A stretch of 9,570 nucleotides of DNA, taken from Anaerolineae bacterium. Its GTDB lineage: Bacteria > Chloroflexota > Anaerolineae > DRVO01. The stretch's first letter is position 1. Each line of letters opens with the position of its first letter. The stretch spans positions 1 through 9,570 of the forward strand of contig JAAYAV010000022.1 of the NCBI GenBank assembly GCA_012719195.1, written 5' to 3'. Both the position numbers and the translations under genes were made by a program. Below, in pieces: positions 1 through 6,167 of this stretch. Below the pieces are notes generated by a model, which saw nothing but the letters and a program-made list of their open reading frames with translations, was not told where the DNA came from and made no database searches.

Positions 1-479
1 ATGGTGGTGAAGTCGCCGCCGCGTTTGGCGACCACGACGACATTGCTGTACGAGGGCGTATCAGCGGCCCAGAGGGCGTAGGGGACGGCGGTGAGCTGGG
101 TTCGAGGCGACATGGTGGTAAAGGGGTCGGCGCTGGCTCCCGGGCGGACGGCGGTCTCCAGCCAGAGGGCCTGGCCGTTGAATGGTGCGGCGCCGAAGTC
201 GAGGGTGACGGTGAAGGTGCCGCCGGTGACGGTCCAGTCGGGGATGTCCTTGGTGCCCAGGGCCGCGCCTGCCGTGGCGACGTTGAACAGGCGGAACTGA
301 AGATCGTAGGCGCCGGAAACGGGTCGGCCATCGTCCAGGAGGCGTCCCTGGAAAGTGAAAGCATTGCCGAGGGCGGCCTGGTCGGTGAGTTCGGGTTCCT
401 GGGCGAGGACGGGCAGGATGGCGAGACCGCCGAGGAGCAAGGCGAGGAGAGCGGCGCTAACGACACGACGAGCGATCAT
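1..479 (-). CDS. Secreted protein, N-terminal part (FTFQGRL-type domain, possible start of a beta-helix region); runs off the left edge
   Basis: Reading the minus strand from the ATG at 479-477 gives 159 uninterrupted codons to the window edge. A GGAGG (plus-strand CCTCC at 486-490) lies 6 bases upstream of the ATG and fixes the start. Residues 1-26 form a signal peptide: Arg-Arg at 4-5, a Leu/Ala-rich core at 6-22, and probable signal peptidase I cleavage after V-L-A (26/27). Residues 41-140 run from FTFQGRLLDDG through YDLQFRLF and GTFTVTLDFGA to LTAVPYALWAAD. I recognise this Gly/Thr-rich beta domain as common at the N-terminus of large surface or secreted proteins of Chloroflexota and relatives. 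It is followed by VVVVAKRGGDF (147-157), which resembles the first strand of a right-handed beta-helix (pectin-lyase-like) region, but the rest lies outside the window. The exact function is unknown; an exported surface or cell-wall role is inferred. It is transcribed divergently from the acetyltransferase gene. Confidence 0.85.
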   Translation of the reverse strand, partial: MIARRVVSAALLALLLGGLAILPVLAQEPELTDQAALGNAFTFQGRLLDDGRPVSGAYDLQFRLFNVATAGAALGTKDIPDWTVTGGTFTVTLDFGAAPFNGQALWLETAVRPGASADPFTTMSPRTQLTAVPYALWAADTPSYSNVVVVAKRGGDFTT

Positions 480-589
480 CGGAAACCTCCTGCCGCGGAT
501 AAAGCCTGCATGGGCGGCCCGACTGAGCGCGTGGCCCGGCGAGGCGGTTGATCCCTTGTGGGAACCGGAAGGCCGGTGACGTATGTTTC

Positions 590-618
590 ATGGTGCCGAG
601 TACTACCGTGCTTGTCAA
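590..618 (-). promoter_or_regulatory. Candidate sigma-70-type promoter for the secreted-protein gene
   Basis: On the minus strand a perfect TTGACA (plus-strand 613-618) is followed after 17 bases by CACCAT (plus-strand 590-595). That hexamer is a weak -10 but keeps the important A at position 2 and T at position 6. Transcription would start about 100 bases before the ATG at 479. The -35 is perfect and the spacing optimal, but the -10 matches only 3 of 6, so this is a candidate only. Confidence 0.35.
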
Positions 619-621
619 GCA
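609..621. promoter_or_regulatory. 13-bp palindrome over the -35 box; possible operator
   Basis: TGCTTGTCAAGCA is a perfect inverted repeat with 6-bp arms around one central base. It covers the TTGACA hexamer of the minus-strand promoter candidate and lies in the intergenic region between two divergent genes. A repressor bound here would block that -35. No regulator gene is present in the window, so the operator role is inference. Confidence 0.3.
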
Positions 622-696
622 TTCGGACGTCAGATCGCCCTGGCGGACGCAGGAGAGCTGCCGCTGGGGCCTTCGGCTGGGGCAGGCGTGATGCCG

Positions 697-725
697 GTGA
701 CGGACTGAACCTTGGTCGCTACAAT
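697..725 (+). promoter_or_regulatory. Candidate sigma-70-type promoter for the AAC(3)-like gene
   Basis: GTGACG (697-702, 4 of 6 to TTGACA) is followed by a 17-base spacer and TACAAT (720-725, 5 of 6 to TATAAT). The start of transcription would fall near 732, giving a short leader of about 27 bases before the ATG at 759. The good -10 and exact spacing make it plausible. It also argues against the longer reading frame beginning at 558, because translation from there would start upstream of this promoter. Confidence 0.4.
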
Positions 726-758
726 GCGATCAGCCATGGGCGTAGGCAGGGGGTGGCG

Positions 759-1595
759 ATGCAGCCGGAGAAGGGCGATCCCAACGTGTCCGTGACTGCG
801 GCCGACGTGACGCGCGCTCTGGCGGAAGCGGGCGTCCGGCTGGGCGACACGGTGCTGTTCCACAGCTCCCTCAGCAGCATGGGCACGGTCAGCGGCGGGG
901 CGGAGGCGGTCATTGACGGCTTCCTCGCGGCCGTCGGCCCGACGGGCACGGTGGCCGTGCCCACCCTGTGCAACTGGCCGCCCGGCGAGGAGGCGCAGGT
1001 CTTCCCGCGATGGGATCCGGCACGGTCGCCTTCGTATGTCGGCCGGATCAGCGACACGCTTTGGCGACGGCCGGAGGCGCGGCGCAGCGACCACGCGACC
1101 CACTCGGTGGCCGCCATCGGGGCCCGGGCCGACGAGCTCACCGCCAGGCACGGTGACCGCGGGCACCGGCCGGGGCCGTTCGGCGAGCGGGCCTTCGCCG
1201 CCGACAGCCCCTGGCAGCGCCTGGTGGACGGGAACGCCGCCTACGCCTTCATTGGCGTGACCATGCAGGTGGCCACCGCGGTGCACTTGGTGGAGACCAT
1301 GCTCGTCCAGCGACGGTTGCGGCGCGCCCCGGCCGACCGGCGGGAGGCGATGGCGGCCGCGGTGGCGGGCTGGATGAAGCCGGGCGTGTGGCCCTGGGTG
1401 CGCATTGACGACCGCGACCTGCTCGAGGGGGAACTGGCCGAGCGGGGCCTGGTTCGCTACGGGCGCCTCGGCTCGGCCACGCTGCGACTGACCCACATCG
1501 GCGACTTGGTGCGGACGTGGATCGAGATCCTGGAGAGCGATCCGGTGCGCTGGCTACCGGAGGGGTACCGGGCGTGGGCGGCGAGTGACACGTGA
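759..1595 (+). CDS. AAC(3)-family N-acetyltransferase (Antibiotic_NAT fold)
   Basis: The product is 278 residues, the usual size for the aminoglycoside 3-N-acetyltransferase family (PF02522), whose members move an acetyl group from acetyl-CoA to an amine. Family marks are VLFHSSLSSMG (33-42) followed by GGAEAVIDGFLAAVGPTGTV (the CoA-binding start), RRSDHATHSVAAIG (108-121) with the conserved His112 of the catalytic region, AFIGVTMQVATAVHLVE (163-179), and GRLGSATLRL near the C-terminus. The start at 759 is chosen because AGGGGG (748-753) sits 5 bases upstream and residue 10 onward begins the conserved fold; the in-frame extension back to 558 reads through the promoter and looks non-coding. 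There is no signal peptide. The stop codon lies inside a 7-bp tandem repeat. Many homologues act on substrates other than aminoglycosides, so drug resistance cannot be claimed. Confidence 0.85.
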   Translation: MQPEKGDPNVSVTAADVTRALAEAGVRLGDTVLFHSSLSSMGTVSGGAEAVIDGFLAAVGPTGTVAVPTLCNWPPGEEAQVFPRWDPARSPSYVGRISDTLWRRPEARRSDHATHSVAAIGARADELTARHGDRGHRPGPFGERAFAADSPWQRLVDGNAAYAFIGVTMQVATAVHLVETMLVQRRLRRAPADRREAMAAAVAGWMKPGVWPWVRIDDRDLLEGELAERGLVRYGRLGSATLRLTHIGDLVRTWIEILESDPVRWLPEGYRAWAASDT

Positions 1596-1606
1596 CGCGT
1601 GACACG
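1586..1606 (+). repeat. Three tandem 7-bp units across the acetyltransferase stop codon
   Basis: The units are TGACACG (1586-1592), TGACGCG (1593-1599) and TGACACG (1600-1606), followed by a partial CGAC. The TGA stop of the upstream gene is the first three bases of the second unit. Because 7 is not a multiple of 3, gain or loss of a unit upstream of the stop would change the C-terminal reading frame slightly. Confidence 0.7.
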
Positions 1607-1623
1607 CGACCGGGGAGGAAGGT

Positions 1624-1660
1624 AGGGGCGTGCGGCGGTGCGCCCTTCTCAAGGGGAGGA
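1624..1660 (+). promoter_or_regulatory. Leader hairpin next to the ribosome-binding site of the glycosidase gene
   Basis: AGGGGCG (1624-1630) pairs with CGCCCTT (1641-1647) over a 10-base loop, including one G-T pair. The strong Shine-Dalgarno GGGGAGGA (1653-1660) follows, 5 bases before the ATG at 1666. CCTTCTC (1644-1650), which includes part of the hairpin's right arm, could instead pair with the Shine-Dalgarno itself. There is no T-run, so it is a poor terminator. A control function is inferred only. Confidence 0.3.
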
Positions 1661-1665
1661 GCATC

Positions 1666-3732
1666 ATGTACGGCATCGGCAAGGAAGCACCGGCTTACAT
1701 CTGGCACTACGACTACTATCTGTCGGGCAACGCCTCGGACGCCTTCGCCGCCTATGATCCGGAGCGGGTGGCGGACGAGATCGCGGGGACGGGGGCCAAC
1801 TTCGCCGCCATCTTCGCCCTCAACCAGCACGGCTACGCCTACTACCCGAGCAAGGTGGCGCCGCTGCACCCCTACCTGGGCGGGCGCGACTACACCGGCA
1901 CCCTGCTGGAGGCGCTGCAGCGGCGGGGCATCTTCGTCATCACCTACGTCAACTACATGAACATCGAGCGGCGGGAAGACCACCCGGAGTGGTGGCAGCG
2001 GGACAGCGACGGCGTGCCCATCTACGCCGAGGGCTGGGGCGTGCCGTGCCCGAACAGCCCCATCCGCGAGTACATGGCCGACGTGGTGCGGGAGATCGCC
2101 ACCCTCTACCCGACGCAGGGCTTCTTCCACGACATGTACGCCTACAACCGTCGCGGCTGCTGGTGTGACTACTGCCGGGCCAAGTTCGCCCGCGAGTACG
2201 ACGGTCTGCCGTTCCCCCTGAAAGAGGATTGGGGGAGCGAGTCGTGGCTCAAGTTCCTCGAGTTCCGCGAGCGCTCCGCCATTGAGACCATGAAGCACAT
2301 CCGCGACGCCGCCAAGGCGGTGCGGCCGGAGCTGGTGTGGGTGACGCACTGCGGGCCGGACCAGGACTGGGGCAACGCCACCGCCACCCTGACGGCGCAG
2401 GTGGACGACATGCTCCAGAAGGAGATTCCCACCCGGGGCGGCAAGGGCAACTGGTCCGCCGGGCAGATGTCCAAGCTGATGCAGCCCTACGCCAAAGGGC
2501 AGCAGGCGGTCACGATTCTGGCCGACATCCACTTCTACTGGGAGAAGCCGGCGGGTTGGTTCTACACCCCCTGGTCGGTCAACCAGGTGAAGCGGCAGGT
2601 GGCGGAGATTGTGGCGCACGGCGCCTGGCCCGACATCTACACCGAGCCCTACCCGGATAGCCGCAACGATCCCCACACCGTCCAGGGTGTCAAGGCGGCC
2701 TTCGACATGGTCAAGGAGGTCGAGCCCTACCTGCTGGCGACGGAAACGGTGAAGAGCGTGGCCCTGCACTACTCCCGCGCCACGCTGGATTACTGGGGCC
2801 GCAGCCATCCGGAAGAGTACCGGCGCGGCTTTGACGGCGCCTACAAGGCCCTGACCGAGGCGCACCTGCCCTTCGACATCGTCCTGGACGAGCAGATCGA
2901 GGACGGCACCATCGCCCAGTACGATCTGCTGATCATGTCCAACTCCGCCTGCACGTCAGAGGCCGTCAACGCCGGACTGCGTCGCTACGTGGAGGGCGGC
3001 GGGGCGGTCATCGCCTCGTACCTGACGTCGCTGTACGACGAGAAGGGGCGCATCCGCCGGGACTTCGCGCTGGCCGATCTGCTGGGCGTGTCGTACCGGA
3101 GCGAGCGCGGTCGCGGCTACCTGCAGGCCGGCGGCGAGTTGGCCGAAGGGCTCACCGGCTCGCCCATCATTCAGCACCGGCTGGCCGGCGCAGTGGCGGC
3201 GGAGGGTACGGAGGTACGCGGCCGGCTGCTGGACCTGTCTCCCACCAACCTGACGCCCTTCACCTACGTGCCCGCGCCGGCCGGTGAGAGCCAGTGGCCG
3301 GGCATCGTGCGCCGGGGGAAGGTGCTCTACCTGGCCGGCGACCTGGGGTACTCGTACATGCGGGCTGCCTATCCCGACCACCTGCGGCTGCTGGCCAACG
3401 CCGTGCATTCGCTGGTGGGGGCCGACCTTCCGCTGCAGTTGGAGGCCCCCACCACGGTGGACGTCTCGCTGTGGCAGCAGGGGGAGCGCTGGCTGGTGCA
3501 CCTGGTGAACCTGACCACGCAGCAGATCATCACTGAGGCCGAGTGCGAGGTGGAACCGCACGAGGTCATACCGGTGCACGACTTGGTGCTGCGGGTCTGC
3601 CGCCGAGGCAACTTCCGCCGGGCGTTCCGGGCCCGGGATGGGAAGGAGTACCCGGTGACGCTGGAGAAGGACTGGGTGCGGGTGGAGATACCCAAGCTCG
3701 AGCTCTACGAGGTGGTCGTCTTCGAGCCGTAG
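1666..3732 (+). CDS. GHL6-like glycoside hydrolase with beta-galactosidase-trimerisation-like domain
   Basis: The product has 688 residues and no signal peptide, so it probably acts in the cytoplasm. Residues about 10-340 look like a TIM barrel of the hypothetical glycosyl hydrolase 6 (GHL6) type: YDPERVADEIAGTGANFAAI (30-49), GIFVITYVNY (88-97), CPNSPIREYM (128-137), GFFHDMYAY (152-160) with Asp156 at the strand end where this family carries its likely catalytic acid, and CWCDYC (165-170). Residues about 364-480 form a class I glutamine-amidotransferase-like domain as in GH42 beta-galactosidases (YDLLIMSNSA, LRRYVEGGGAVIASY). The rest is mostly beta, including WLVHLVNLT. Start: GGGGAGGA at 1653-1660 lies 5 bases before this ATG; an upstream in-frame GTG at 1630 lies inside a hairpin and has no such site. 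It follows the acetyltransferase by 70 bases on the same strand. Substrate unknown; fold assignment is stronger than activity. Confidence 0.82.
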   Translation: MYGIGKEAPAYIWHYDYYLSGNASDAFAAYDPERVADEIAGTGANFAAIFALNQHGYAYYPSKVAPLHPYLGGRDYTGTLLEALQRRGIFVITYVNYMNIERREDHPEWWQRDSDGVPIYAEGWGVPCPNSPIREYMADVVREIATLYPTQGFFHDMYAYNRRGCWCDYCRAKFAREYDGLPFPLKEDWGSESWLKFLEFRERSAIETMKHIRDAAKAVRPELVWVTHCGPDQDWGNATATLTAQVDDMLQKEIPTRGGKGNWSAGQMSKLMQPYAKGQQAVTILADIHFYWEKPAGWFYTPWSVNQVKRQVAEIVAHGAWPDIYTEPYPDSRNDPHTVQGVKAAFDMVKEVEPYLLATETVKSVALHYSRATLDYWGRSHPEEYRRGFDGAYKALTEAHLPFDIVLDEQIEDGTIAQYDLLIMSNSACTSEAVNAGLRRYVEGGGAVIASYLTSLYDEKGRIRRDFALADLLGVSYRSERGRGYLQAGGELAEGLTGSPIIQHRLAGAVAAEGTEVRGRLLDLSPTNLTPFTYVPAPAGESQWPGIVRRGKVLYLAGDLGYSYMRAAYPDHLRLLANAVHSLVGADLPLQLEAPTTVDVSLWQQGERWLVHLVNLTTQQIITEAECEVEPHEVIPVHDLVLRVCRRGNFRRAFRARDGKEYPVTLEKDWVRVEIPKLELYEVVVFEP

Positions 3733-3772
3733 GCCATCGCGCTGGGCAGGGGTCATCGCGGCGGCGCGACCC

Positions 3773-3801
3773 TGGACAGAAGCGAGAACCCGGCGGACAA
3801 T
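3773..3801 (+). promoter_or_regulatory. Candidate sigma-70-type promoter for the ABC operon
   Basis: TGGACA (3773-3778, 5 of 6 to TTGACA), a 17-base spacer and GACAAT (3796-3801, 4 of 6 to TATAAT) lie in the 146-base gap after the glycosidase gene. Transcription would start near 3808, about 70 bases before the ATG at 3879. This supports independent transcription of the transporter genes. A short GGGTC/GACCC stem (3750-3754 with 3768-3772) just upstream has no T-run, so I do not call a terminator there. Confidence 0.4.
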
Positions 3802-3878
3802 GGCCTGTGGCGAAGCGGCGCGTCGCCCCCGGTTCTGCCGGTGCCGGAGCATGGTGTACGGAGTGAAGGAGACAGCCC

Positions 3879-4883
3879 ATGCCTCCCATCTTGGAAGTCA
3901 GCGACCTTGTCAGGAAGTACGGAGACTTCGCGGCCGTCGACGGAGTCAGCTTCACCATGCAAGAGGGAGAGGTCTTCGGGCTGCTCGGCCCCAACGGTGC
4001 CGGCAAGACCACCGTGATCTCGGTGCTGACCGGCGTCCTGCCGCCCACATCCGGCACCGCTCGCATCGGGGGGCACGACATCGTGCGGGAGCAGGCGGCA
4101 GCCAAGCGCCTCAACGGTCTGGTCCCGCAGGACCTGGCCCTCTACCCCACCTTGTCGGCGCGGGACAACCTGGAGTTCTTCGGCCGCATCTACGGTCTGA
4201 GCGGTGCCGAGCTGCGCGGCCGGGTGGACGCCATGCTGGATCTGGTGGGCCTCGAAGACCGGGCTGACGACCCCATCGAGCGCTACTCGGGCGGGATGAA
4301 GCGGCGCGCCAACATCGCCGCGGGGCTCTTGCATCAGCCGAGGCTGCTCTTCCTGGATGAGCCTACCGTGGGCGTTGACCCACAGAGCCGCCATCACATT
4401 TTCGAGAGCGTGCGCCGGCTCAACCAGGAGCGGGGCATGAGCATCCTATACACCAGCCACTACATGGAGGAGGTGGAGCTCCTCTGCGATAGGGTGGCGA
4501 TCATGGACCAGGGGCGCATCATCGCCATCGACACCGTGAAGAGCCTGGTCAGTATGTTGGCCGGGGTGATACACGTCGGCCTAAGGAAGGCGGATGAGGA
4601 GCTTCTGCGGGCCCTGGCGGCGCTTCCCACGGTGAACTCCGCCGTGGACGCGCCGAGGCCCTTACGCTCATCCCTGCCTGACGACGAGGCCGGGGACGGT
4701 CCGGTCGCTCCGCCCGCCGACTACCAGATGGTCAAGCTGGAGGCGGGGGACGTGCAGCGGTCACTGGTGGATGTCATCGCCCTCCTCGGTCAGAAAGGGA
4801 TAGAGATCGTCTCGCTACAGGTGCTGGAGCCCAACCTGGAGAACGTCTTCCTGCACCTTACCGGCAAGCGGCTGCGGGAGTAG
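3879..4883 (+). CDS. ABC transporter ATP-binding protein (DrrA/CcmA-type exporter ATPase)
   Basis: The product is 334 residues and carries a complete nucleotide-binding domain: Walker A GPNGAGKT (37-44), Q-loop Gln84 in LVPQD, signature YSGGMKRR (136-143), Walker B LLFLDEPT (156-163) with catalytic Glu161, D-loop GVDP, and H-loop His194 in YTSHYMEE. The YSGGMKRR form and the C-terminal extension of about 110 residues are typical of the ATPases that pair with ABC-2 permeases in drug, polyketide or lipid export. The extension contains a Pro/Asp-rich, probably flexible stretch at roughly residues 258-285 (PRPLRSSLPDDEAGDG) before a final folded segment ending LEPNLENVFLHLTGK. AAGGAGA (3866-3872) supports the ATG. 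It is the first gene of the export operon; the two permeases follow. All catalytic motifs are intact, so it should hydrolyse ATP. The exported substrate cannot be deduced. Confidence 0.95.
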   Translation: MPPILEVSDLVRKYGDFAAVDGVSFTMQEGEVFGLLGPNGAGKTTVISVLTGVLPPTSGTARIGGHDIVREQAAAKRLNGLVPQDLALYPTLSARDNLEFFGRIYGLSGAELRGRVDAMLDLVGLEDRADDPIERYSGGMKRRANIAAGLLHQPRLLFLDEPTVGVDPQSRHHIFESVRRLNQERGMSILYTSHYMEEVELLCDRVAIMDQGRIIAIDTVKSLVSMLAGVIHVGLRKADEELLRALAALPTVNSAVDAPRPLRSSLPDDEAGDGPVAPPADYQMVKLEAGDVQRSLVDVIALLGQKGIEIVSLQVLEPNLENVFLHLTGKRLRE

Positions 4884-4887
4884 AGCC

Positions 4888-4932
4888 ATGCGTAGCAGCC
4901 CCAGCACTCGCCGGCCGAGGAGGATCTCCTGA
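4888..4932 (+). CDS. Possible 14-codon leader ORF coupled to the permease start
   Basis: The ATG at 4888 opens a 14-codon frame (MRSSPSTRRPRRIS) ending at TGA 4930-4932, which overlaps the likely CTG start of the permease at 4929-4931 as CTGA. The frame contains the Shine-Dalgarno of the next gene. It has no strong ribosome-binding site of its own and may arise by chance; a role in translational coupling is inference. Confidence 0.2.
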   Translation: MRSSPSTRRPRRIS

Positions 4933-6161
4933 AGGCCTGGAGCGTGGCTCTAAAGGACATCAAGATTCTGCTGCGCGATCGTGGCTCGCTGGTCATGTCG
5001 TTTGTCGTGCCCGTCGCGTTCATCCTTGCCCTCAGCTTGCCTACGCTGGCGGCGTCGTCCGGCTCAGATGCGATCCTCATCCCGCTGGTGAACCGGGCCC
5101 AAGGTGACCCGCTGGCGGACGAGTTCATCGCCGCCTTGGGCGATACGGGCGGCCTGGACGTGCAGGTGATCGAGGCTGAGCGGGCCAATGCACTCCTACG
5201 GGAAGGCGACATCCGCTGGCTGGTGGAGCTGCCGGAGGACTTCGGCCGGATGGGACTCGATCATCAGGTGACGGTGCGGCTCATCGCCCATCCCGATGCA
5301 CGACCGACCACGCTGGAGTCCATCGAGCGCGTTCTGACTGGGGTGGCCAAGGGGATGGCCGTGAACCATCAGCTTCTGGCGGCCTTCGAGCAGCTGGACG
5401 TCATGATGGATGCCGCACCGGCGGAGTATCGGGTCTTCACCTCGGAGACCTACATCGCCCAGGCCCGGAGTCAGATGGAGAACTCCCGAAGCCGGCCGCT
5501 GGTGTCGGTCAGCGAGACCCAGGCGCTCCGGGCCGGGCGCGAGCTTGAGTTCGGCGCCACCAATCTGACGGTGCCGGGCTTCGCGGTGCTGTTCGTCTTC
5601 CTGACGGCCCAGTCCACGGCGCTGTCCATCGTGCAGGAGAAGCGGGCGGGCACCTTCAGGCGCATTCTAGCCTCGCCCCTGTCGCGTTCCTCCCTACTGC
5701 TGGGCAAGCTCATCCCCAACTTCATCCTCTGTCTCCTGCAGGTGGTGTTCGTGTTCGCCGTGGCGATCCTGGTTCTGCCCCTGCTCGGGCTAGACCGGCT
5801 GTCCCTGGGCTATGATCCATTCGCCCTTCTGCTGACCACCGTGCTGGTGGCGCTTTGCTCCACTGGGCTGGGCCTGTTCATCGCCGGCATCGCTCAGACA
5901 CCGACCCAGGCAGGAGCCCTCAGTTCAGTGGTCCTGTGGGTTCTGGGCGCGCTGGGCGGCGCGTTCTATCCAACCTTCCTGATGAGCGGCCCTCTGCAGA
6001 CGATCAGCTCACTGACGCCGCACGCCTGGGCCCTGCGGGCCTACAACACACTGCTGGTGTACGGTGGTGGGCTGGCCGATGTCCTGCCCGAACTGGCGAT
6101 CCTGGCGGGGATCGGGGTAGCGTTCGCGGCCATCGGCACCTGGCGCTTCAGCTTCGAGTAG
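4929..6161 (+). CDS. ABC-2 type transporter permease, first of a pair
   Basis: Counting from CTG 4929 the product is 410 residues. It has one membrane helix near the N-terminus (about 22-41, after KDIKILLRDRGSL), a large extracytoplasmic domain (about 45-210), then five helices at about 212-232, 263-285, 297-320, 328-350 and 385-405. Between helices 2 and 3 lies EKRAGTFRRILASPLSR (237-253), the cytoplasmic ABC-2 (ABC2_membrane_3) motif that contacts the ATPase; LTPHAWALRAYN follows helix 5. Start choice: AGGAGGA (4918-4924) is 4 bases before CTG 4929, but about 19 bases before the first standard start, GTG 4944. The CTG frame adds five residues (M-K-A-W-S) that match the N-terminus of the paralogous permease, so CTG is preferred although unusual. 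It probably forms the export channel together with the next gene product. Confidence 0.9.
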   Translation: MKAWSVALKDIKILLRDRGSLVMSFVVPVAFILALSLPTLAASSGSDAILIPLVNRAQGDPLADEFIAALGDTGGLDVQVIEAERANALLREGDIRWLVELPEDFGRMGLDHQVTVRLIAHPDARPTTLESIERVLTGVAKGMAVNHQLLAAFEQLDVMMDAAPAEYRVFTSETYIAQARSQMENSRSRPLVSVSETQALRAGRELEFGATNLTVPGFAVLFVFLTAQSTALSIVQEKRAGTFRRILASPLSRSSLLLGKLIPNFILCLLQVVFVFAVAILVLPLLGLDRLSLGYDPFALLLTTVLVALCSTGLGLFIAGIAQTPTQAGALSSVVLWVLGALGGAFYPTFLMSGPLQTISSLTPHAWALRAYNTLLVYGGGLADVLPELAILAGIGVAFAAIGTWRFSFE

Positions 6162-6167
6162 GGGGCG

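Noticed and set aside
355..579. Small plus-strand frame at the left end
   Set aside because: It is antisense to the signal peptide and ribosome-binding site of the secreted-protein gene and resembles no known protein.
558..758. N-terminal extension of the acetyltransferase back to an upstream start
   Set aside because: The added 67 residues are low-complexity Arg/Gly-rich, cover the candidate promoter and lack a ribosome-binding site; the ATG at 759 has one and gives the normal family length.
1249..2865. Long minus-strand open frame opposite the acetyltransferase and glycosidase genes
   Set aside because: It is a GC-rich shadow, rich in Arg, Pro, His and Gly with no recognisable motif, and the plus strand carries clear enzyme families over the same bases.
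4680..4730. Possible frameshift or insertion in the C-terminal part of the ATPase, because of a Pro/Asp-rich stretch
   Set aside because: The frame stays open and returns to a normal DrrA-type C-terminal end (LEPNLENVFLHLTG), so it is a flexible linker and not a break.
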